From positions 4,402,001 to 4,466,000 of the forward strand of contig NZ_AP022583.1 in assembly GCF_010731635.1 (NCBI RefSeq): a stretch of 64,000 nt of DNA, in the 5' to 3' direction. Positions 59,949 through 64,000 of the stretch are shown here, one piece after another. The notes under the pieces are model-generated. The model ran no database searches. It was not told the origin of the DNA and saw only the letters and a list, made by a program, of their open reading frames with translations. Position 1 is the stretch's first letter; the number at the start of each line of letters is the position of its first letter. The position numbers were made by a program, and so were the translations under genes. Source of the DNA: Mycobacterium noviomagense (GTDB lineage: Bacteria > Actinomycetota > Actinomycetes > Mycobacteriales > Mycobacteriaceae).

Positions 59949-60891
59949 GGCGCACCGATGTTGGCACGGTGTCGTTGGTAGCCGACGTAACTGTGGTATT
60001 GCTGAGTGCGCCAGCGGGAACTGCCAGTGCGGCGCTGCGAAGGCGTTCGGGATCGCCCACGATGTCGATGGCGTGGATGCGGCGATCGTCGCCGATATCG
60101 ATGCGCAACAAGGCCTGCAGTTGTGCCCGCGGTGCGATCGCAATGCCGGGAACCCCGTCGACGAGCAGCACCACACCGGCTTTGGCGCGCTGGGTGAACC
60201 GCCGGGTTTCCTCGGCTACTTGCTGGGCGCCGCGGACTTCGGTGGGAACGTCGTCGGCCACCAGGATGCGGTCGACCCGGCGAACGACGTCCGGAGCCAA
60301 CAGTTGCAGCAGTGTGGGGATGTCGCCGCCGCGGGAGGCCGCCAAAAACGCTTCGACGATCTCGATGTGCTCGCTTGTCCGCCGGGGTTTGGCGGATGGT
60401 CTGGCGTGCAGGCGCTGACGGGCTCGGCTCGCCAGCTTCTTGGCCGCTGTCGGCGACCGGTCCAACATCTCTGCGATCGCCTCGAATGACACGCCGAAGA
60501 CGTCGTGCAGCACGAAGGCGGCGCGTTGTGCCGGGGACAGCCTGTCCAGGACCACTAGGAGTGCCCGGCTCACGGCGTCGGTCAAGAGCACGTCTTCGTC
60601 AGCCGGCGCCGCGGTGGATGCGATGCGCTCCCATTCGCCGCTGTCGGCCAGCGGTAGCTCGGCTCGTCGTTTGCGGGCCCGCAGTTGGTCGAGGGCCTCG
60701 CGCGCGGTGATGGTGGTGAACCAGCCGGTGAGGTTGTCGACAGCGTGGTAATCGGCGTTGCTGACCTTCAGCCATGCCGATTGCACCGCGTCGTCGGCGT
60801 CGGCGGTCGAGCCGAGCAGGTGGAACGCAACCGACCGCAGGTGTCGTCGATCAGCGTCGAAGCGGTACGCGACATCGTCAATGGCGCTCAT
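59938..60891 (-). CDS. ECF sigma factor with C-terminal SnoaL-like domain (ECF41/SigJ type)
   Basis: 317 residues. Seen: region 2 (RSVAFHLLGSTADADDAVQSAWLKV), region 4 (LSPAQRAAFVLHDVFGVSFEAIAEMLDRSPTAAKKLASRARQRL, in parts), and a C-terminal NTF2-like domain ending GDPERL; the DGVPG stretch corresponds to the NGxPG of ECF41 factors. ECF41 proteins regulate neighbouring oxidoreductase or DoxX-like genes and have no ordinary anti-sigma. It overlaps the importer operon by 11 bases, an arrangement I do not know in M. tuberculosis. Confidence 0.87.
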   Translation of the reverse strand: MSAIDDVAYRFDADRRHLRSVAFHLLGSTADADDAVQSAWLKVSNADYHAVDNLTGWFTTITAREALDQLRARKRRAELPLADSGEWERIASTAAPADEDVLLTDAVSRALLVVLDRLSPAQRAAFVLHDVFGVSFEAIAEMLDRSPTAAKKLASRARQRLHARPSAKPRRTSEHIEIVEAFLAASRGGDIPTLLQLLAPDVVRRVDRILVADDVPTEVRGAQQVAEETRRFTQRAKAGVVLLVDGVPGIAIAPRAQLQALLRIDIGDDRRIHAIDIVGDPERLRSAALAVPAGALSNTTVTSATNDTVPTSVRHGR

Positions 60892-60892
60892 G

Positions 60893-60919
60893 GGTCACCT
60901 TTTCTACGCGGCAGCCGTC
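60893..60919 (+). promoter_or_regulatory. Candidate ECF41-type promoter for the DoxX-like gene
   Basis: GGTCACC, 16 bases, then CGTC. The ECF41 consensus I remember is TGTCACA-N16-CGTC, so spacing and -10 fit and two bases of -35 differ. It begins just after the sigma factor start codon on the other strand and lies about 48 bases before the DoxX-like ATG. Confidence 0.55.
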
Positions 60920-60967
60920 ATGGAGGTGAGCACATCCACCAAACGCGCCGTTGTAGAGGAGACCACC

Positions 60968-61315
60968 ATGAGCCTATACATCGCCGTCACGGTGCTCACC
61001 GCGATCGTCACCGCGGTGGTCGCCGTGGCCGACTACATCCCGGCCAAGTTCGTGCTCGCCAACTCGGCCAGGGTCGGGGTGCCGCAGTCGTGGTTGCCCA
61101 TGTTGGGAACGCTCAAGCTCGCCGGAGCGCTCGGTCTGGTGGCCGGGCTGCTGGGTCTACGCCTCATCGGTGTCGCGGCCGCCGTCGGGCTGATGCTGTT
61201 CTTCATCGGCGCCGTCGTCGCGCACGTCCGGGTGCGCGTGCTGTCCAACATCGCCTTCCCCGGTGGCTATCTGCTCTTGTCGGCCGCGTCGCTGGTTTTG
61301 GCGACCGCCCATTGA
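60968..61315 (+). CDS. DoxX-like membrane protein
   Basis: 115 residues with four hydrophobic helices (AVTVLTAIVTAVVAVADYIPA, LGTLKLAGALGLVAGLLGL, AAVGLMLFFIGAVVAHVRV, YLLLSAASLVLATA in part), the pattern of the DoxX_2/PF13564 family. ECF41 sigma factor genes are typically next to such genes, and the promoter candidate upstream supports control by the neighbour. GAGGAG lies 6-11 bases before the ATG. Function uncertain; DoxX proteins have been tied to redox or membrane integrity. Confidence 0.86.
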   Translation: MSLYIAVTVLTAIVTAVVAVADYIPAKFVLANSARVGVPQSWLPMLGTLKLAGALGLVAGLLGLRLIGVAAAVGLMLFFIGAVVAHVRVRVLSNIAFPGGYLLLSAASLVLATAH

Positions 61316-61324
61316 GCAGGGTCA

Positions 61325-61885
61325 TCAGCCGCTGTGGGCTACCGCCACGCCAGCGTCGCGCATCTCGTCGATGGCCGCTGAGGTCGACTCCGGCGCTACG
61401 CCCGCCGTAAGGTCTTCCAGCACCCGGGTCGACAAACCGGCGCGGGCGGCGTCTTCGGCGGTCGAGCGCACGCAGTGGTCAGTGGCGAGGCCCACGATGT
61501 CGACCTGGTCGACGTGGTGTCGGCGTAACCAGTCGAGCAGCGACGTATCGGACTCGTCGGCGCCTTCGAAGCCGCTGTAGCCGGCGGAGTAGGCGCCTTT
61601 GCGGAAAACCGCCTCGACGCGGCTGGTATCGAGATCGGGATGGAAGTCGGCGCCGCGGCTGCCGGCCACGCAGTGCGGGGGCCACGACGAGAAGTAGTCG
61701 GGATGGTCGGAGAAGTGGTCACCGGGATCGATGTGGAAGTCCTTGGTGGCGACCACATGGTCGTAGCCCGGCTCGGTGGTCAGGTAGTCGGTGATGGCGC
61801 GGGCGACGGCCGCGCCGCCGGGCACCGGGAGCGAGCCGCCCTCGCAGAAGTCGTTTTGTACGTCGACGATGATCAACGCCCGCAC
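61325..61885 (-). CDS. pncA: Nicotinamidase/pyrazinamidase PncA
   Basis: 186 residues, the length of M. tuberculosis PncA. All key residues are in the same positions: catalytic D8, K96 and C138, and metal-binding D49, H51, H57 and H71. It deamidates nicotinamide to nicotinate in NAD salvage and activates pyrazinamide. H57 is kept, unlike in M. bovis, so nothing here predicts loss of activation. It is the third gene after two small genes on the same strand, and 9 bases separate its stop from the convergent DoxX-like stop. Confidence 0.96.
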   Translation of the reverse strand: MRALIIVDVQNDFCEGGSLPVPGGAAVARAITDYLTTEPGYDHVVATKDFHIDPGDHFSDHPDYFSSWPPHCVAGSRGADFHPDLDTSRVEAVFRKGAYSAGYSGFEGADESDTSLLDWLRRHHVDQVDIVGLATDHCVRSTAEDAARAGLSTRVLEDLTAGVAPESTSAAIDEMRDAGVAVAHSG

Positions 61886-61921
61886 AACCTCTACCGTATC
61901 CCCGCTTAACGCGAGGTCAGC

Positions 61922-62152
61922 TCAGGCAGCGGGGCGCCGGCGACGGCCAGGCCGAGTATCGAGCGACCAGAAATGCGCACAGGTCGGGCATTGCAGGTGA
62001 AGCACCGCGGCGTGGTTGCCGATCAGGTACTGCCAGTGGCTGGGGCAGTTGCGACTGCTTCGGCACTCGGCGCAGCCGGCGCCGTGGTCGCAGTTCGGGC
62101 ACGCCAACCAGGCCCGTCGACTTCTGTCGGCCTGCGGGTCAATCGGCAGCAC
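61922..62152 (-). CDS. Small zinc-ribbon-like protein upstream of pncA
   Basis: 76 residues from a GTG overlapping the upstream stop by 14 bases. Seen: CPNC, CAEC, a Cys-Pro-Ser-His, and CPTC, enough ligands for one or two zinc sites. The family is not recognised. It lies 36 bases before pncA and is probably cotranscribed with it; M. tuberculosis also has a small gene (Rv2044c) in this place. Confidence 0.7.
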   Translation of the reverse strand: MLPIDPQADRSRRAWLACPNCDHGAGCAECRSSRNCPSHWQYLIGNHAAVLHLQCPTCAHFWSLDTRPGRRRRPAA

Positions 62153-62381
62153 GGTCGACCGCCCGCTCCGGCAGCACCCCGGCCCGGACCAGCTCGTCAT
62201 AGTGGCGCTGCTGCTCGGCGTCGAGGTTGCAGTAGAGCATCGCGTAGGCCTTTTCCTCATCGACCAGCGCGCGGACCGGATCCCAGTCGTCGCCGATCGC
62301 GTCGAGCACCGCGGTGCGCCGCCTGACCTCGTCCAATGTGAGGTCGTAGGCGAACTCGAAATCAGTTGGGTCAGTCGGCAT
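62139..62381 (-). CDS. Small DUF6400-like protein
   Basis: 80 residues from the ATG at 62381. The pattern FEFAYDLTLDEVRRRTAVLDAIGDDWDPVRALVDEEKAYAMLYCNLDAEQQRHYDELVRAG (in parts) is helical and resembles the DUF6400 family of small actinobacterial proteins. It starts the three-gene pncA operon and its stop overlaps the next gene. Function unknown; the 22 codons upstream of this ATG are ignored. Confidence 0.75.
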   Translation of the reverse strand: MPTDPTDFEFAYDLTLDEVRRRTAVLDAIGDDWDPVRALVDEEKAYAMLYCNLDAEQQRHYDELVRAGVLPERAVDRAAD

Positions 62382-62609
62382 GAGCCTGCTCCCAGCTTGT
62401 CGGTACAGCGAGAGGTAAGGCTCTCCTAAAATAGATGGGCTATGCAATGATGCAGCTCACACGTCGGCGTTGATTTGCGTCACATCGGGGCGGCACCGCG
62501 GGACCGCACGCCCCAGCGGTCAGCGCCGGAAGCGCCGGTCAGTAGCATCAGGACGGTTTGACGCCTTGCGAGGTGCGTTGCATCGCGTAGGCCGTCAAAC
62601 TATAGTCCA

Positions 62610-62619
62610 GACACGTGTC
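62610..62619. promoter_or_regulatory. Palindrome upstream of the glycosyltransferase
   Basis: GACACGTGTC sits in the middle of a direct repeat GTCCAGAC, 12 bases apart, with TATAGT just before. It could be a repressor operator for the glycosyltransferase gene. No cognate regulator is nearby. Confidence 0.4.
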
Positions 62620-62682
62620 CAGACAGCTCGCTGACGTCTCGATCAGTTGACGGAAGCGGGCAACCGCCACAACAGAACGGGC

Positions 62683-63960
62683 ATGAGCATGCGGATCGCT
62701 TTGCTGTCCTACCGCAGCAAGACACACTGTGGCGGACAGGGCGTATACGTCCGCTATCTCAGCCGCGGCCTCGTCGAACTCGGCCACCACGTCGAGGTGT
62801 TCTCCGGTCAGCCCTACCCTGAGGTGCTCGATCCGCGGGTGGTGCTTCGGCAGGTGCCCAGCCTGGACATGTACCGCGAACCCGATCCGTTCCGCATTCC
62901 GCATCCCCGCGAGATCCGCGACCGAATCGATCTGCTGGAGTTGGCGACCGTTTGGACGGCTGGTTTTCCGGAGCCGCGCACCTTCAGCCTGCGCGCCGCG
63001 CGACTGCTCGCCGAGCGGCGACACGACTTCGACGTCGTCCACGACAACCAGAGCTTGGGCTTTGGGCTGCTCGACATTTCGGCCATGGGCTTGCCGGTGG
63101 TGGCGACCGTGCACCATCCGATCACCCGTGACCGGCTGCTGGACCTTGCCGCCGCCCGGTGGTGGCGTAAACCGTTGGTGCACCGCTGGTATGGCTTCTT
63201 GAAAATGCAGCAGCAGGTGGCGCGCAGCATCCCGGATCTGCTCACCGTGTCGTCGTCGTCGGCCGCCGACATCACCACGGACTTCGGCGTACATCCCGAC
63301 CAGCTCTGCGTCGTGCCGCTGGGCGTAGACACCGACGTATTCGCCCCCGCTGCCCAGCGTCGCGTTCCCGGCCGCATCATCGCGGTCGCCAGCGCCGACA
63401 CCCCGCTCAAGGGGGTCGGGCATCTGTTACACGCAGTGGCCAAGCTGCGGGCCGAACACGACCTGGAGGTTCAACTCGTCGCCAAGTTGGAGCCCAACGG
63501 GCCCACCGAGAAGCTGATCGCCGAGCTGGGCATCTCCGATATCGTGCACACGTCCAGCGGGCTCTCCGACGCTGAGCTGGCCCGGTTGCTGGCATCGGCC
63601 GAAATAGCTTGCATTCCTTCGCTTTACGAAGGCTTCTCGCTTCCCGCCGTGGAAGCGATGGCGAGTGGCACACCGATCGTGGCCAGCCGCGCCGGGGCGT
63701 TGCCGGAGGTGCTCGGCGCCGACGGGCATTGCGCCCGGCTCGTACGGCCGGGCGACACCGGCGACCTGATACGGGTGCTGGGCGCTCTGCTGGCCTCGCC
63801 CGAGGAGCGGAAGCGACTGGGCGCGGCCGGTCGCCAGCGGGCGCTCGAGGTGTACAGCTGGGAGTCAGTGGCAGCGCAGACCGTTCACGTCTATGAGCGC
63901 GCGATCGCCAGAAACTCCCAGCGCCACAGTGCTGTCGACGCGGTGGGCGAACCGTGCTGA
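62683..63960 (+). CDS. Glycosyltransferase family 4
   Basis: About 426 residues with a GT-B fold. Seen: RSKTHCGGQGVYVRYLSRGLVELGHHV for the N-terminal domain, VVHDNQSLGFGLLD, VPLGVDTDVFAP and, in the C-terminal domain, YEGFSLPAVEAMASGTPIVAS (ExxxxxxxE motif with both Glu). It retains configuration and uses a nucleotide sugar. The ATG at 62689 is as likely as 62683. The stop overlaps the following methyltransferase start by 7 bases, suggesting a pathway modifying a lipid or glycan. Confidence 0.9.
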   Translation: MSMRIALLSYRSKTHCGGQGVYVRYLSRGLVELGHHVEVFSGQPYPEVLDPRVVLRQVPSLDMYREPDPFRIPHPREIRDRIDLLELATVWTAGFPEPRTFSLRAARLLAERRHDFDVVHDNQSLGFGLLDISAMGLPVVATVHHPITRDRLLDLAAARWWRKPLVHRWYGFLKMQQQVARSIPDLLTVSSSSAADITTDFGVHPDQLCVVPLGVDTDVFAPAAQRRVPGRIIAVASADTPLKGVGHLLHAVAKLRAEHDLEVQLVAKLEPNGPTEKLIAELGISDIVHTSSGLSDAELARLLASAEIACIPSLYEGFSLPAVEAMASGTPIVASRAGALPEVLGADGHCARLVRPGDTGDLIRVLGALLASPEERKRLGAAGRQRALEVYSWESVAAQTVHVYERAIARNSQRHSAVDAVGEPC

Positions 63961-64000
63961 CGGTGGACTTCAACCGGCTCGGCATCGGTCCCGGAACAAA
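63954..64000 (+). CDS. Methyltransferase, 5' end only
   Basis: Starts with a GTG overlapping the glycosyltransferase stop and reads VLTVDFNRLGIGPGT to the window edge. Mycobacterial class I SAM-dependent methyltransferases begin with this LTVDFxRLGxGPG pattern before their GxGxG motif, so this is a likely identity from 15 residues only. Confidence 0.6.
   Translation, partial: MLTVDFNRLGIGPGT

Overview
The window is GC-rich chromosomal DNA of a Mycobacterium, most likely a slow grower outside the M. tuberculosis complex. Many proteins resemble M. tuberculosis proteins I know: SseB (Rv2291), PncA (Rv2043c), the Rv2041c-Rv2038c sugar importer, a GH16 glucanase (Rv0315), a CBM2 secreted protein (Rv1987) and a CapA-like protein (Rv0574c). 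These matches are from memory; no search was run. I saw no rRNA, tRNA or CRISPR array.

Bases 1-29,000 are mostly ordinary metabolic and envelope genes: oxidoreductases (MDR, LLM, FAD enzymes, alcohol dehydrogenase), TenA, a secretory lipase, PPK2 coupled to a 719-residue unknown protein, a membrane acyltransferase, SseB, a five-gene operon (cyclic-nucleotide-binding protein, alcohol dehydrogenase, endonuclease V, MmgE/PrpD, and a nucleosidase broken by an internal deletion), enoyl-CoA hydratase, cutinase, a coupled ATP-grasp/serine-hydrolase pair and a peroxiredoxin-DUF742 fusion.

Bases 29,000-48,000 are accessory and eroded. There is a frameshifted alpha/beta hydrolase, a MazF C-terminal remnant, an SDR C-terminal remnant, a frameshifted small ORF, three copies of a 23-bp repeat and two VapBC modules. 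Between the VapBC modules lies the main discovery: a complete Tn7-like transposon at 36,892-46,808 (9,917 bp). It has a perfect 5-bp target duplication (GCAGG), TGTCC/GGACA ends, repeated putative TnsB sites at both ends, and an intact overlapping tnsA-tnsB-tnsC-tniQ operon. Its cargo is a MarR regulator divergent from a five-gene operon (three-repeat unknown protein, solute-binding-like protein without signal peptide, small frameshifted gene, alpha/beta hydrolase, methyltransferase). A fragment of a second, diverged tnsA lies just inside the left end, so the element seems to have formed over the relic of a relative.

Bases 48,000-64,000 return to chromosomal genes: a TetR-autoregulated membrane protein with two 15-bp operators, a histone-deacetylase-like enzyme with a haloacid dehalogenase, CsaA, CapA-like protein, a TetR gene and a decayed SDR gene bracketed by two paralogous small helical proteins, an ECF sigma factor overlapping a sugar ABC importer operon, a DoxX-like gene behind an ECF41-type promoter candidate, the pncA operon and a glycosyltransferase followed by the start of a methyltransferase.
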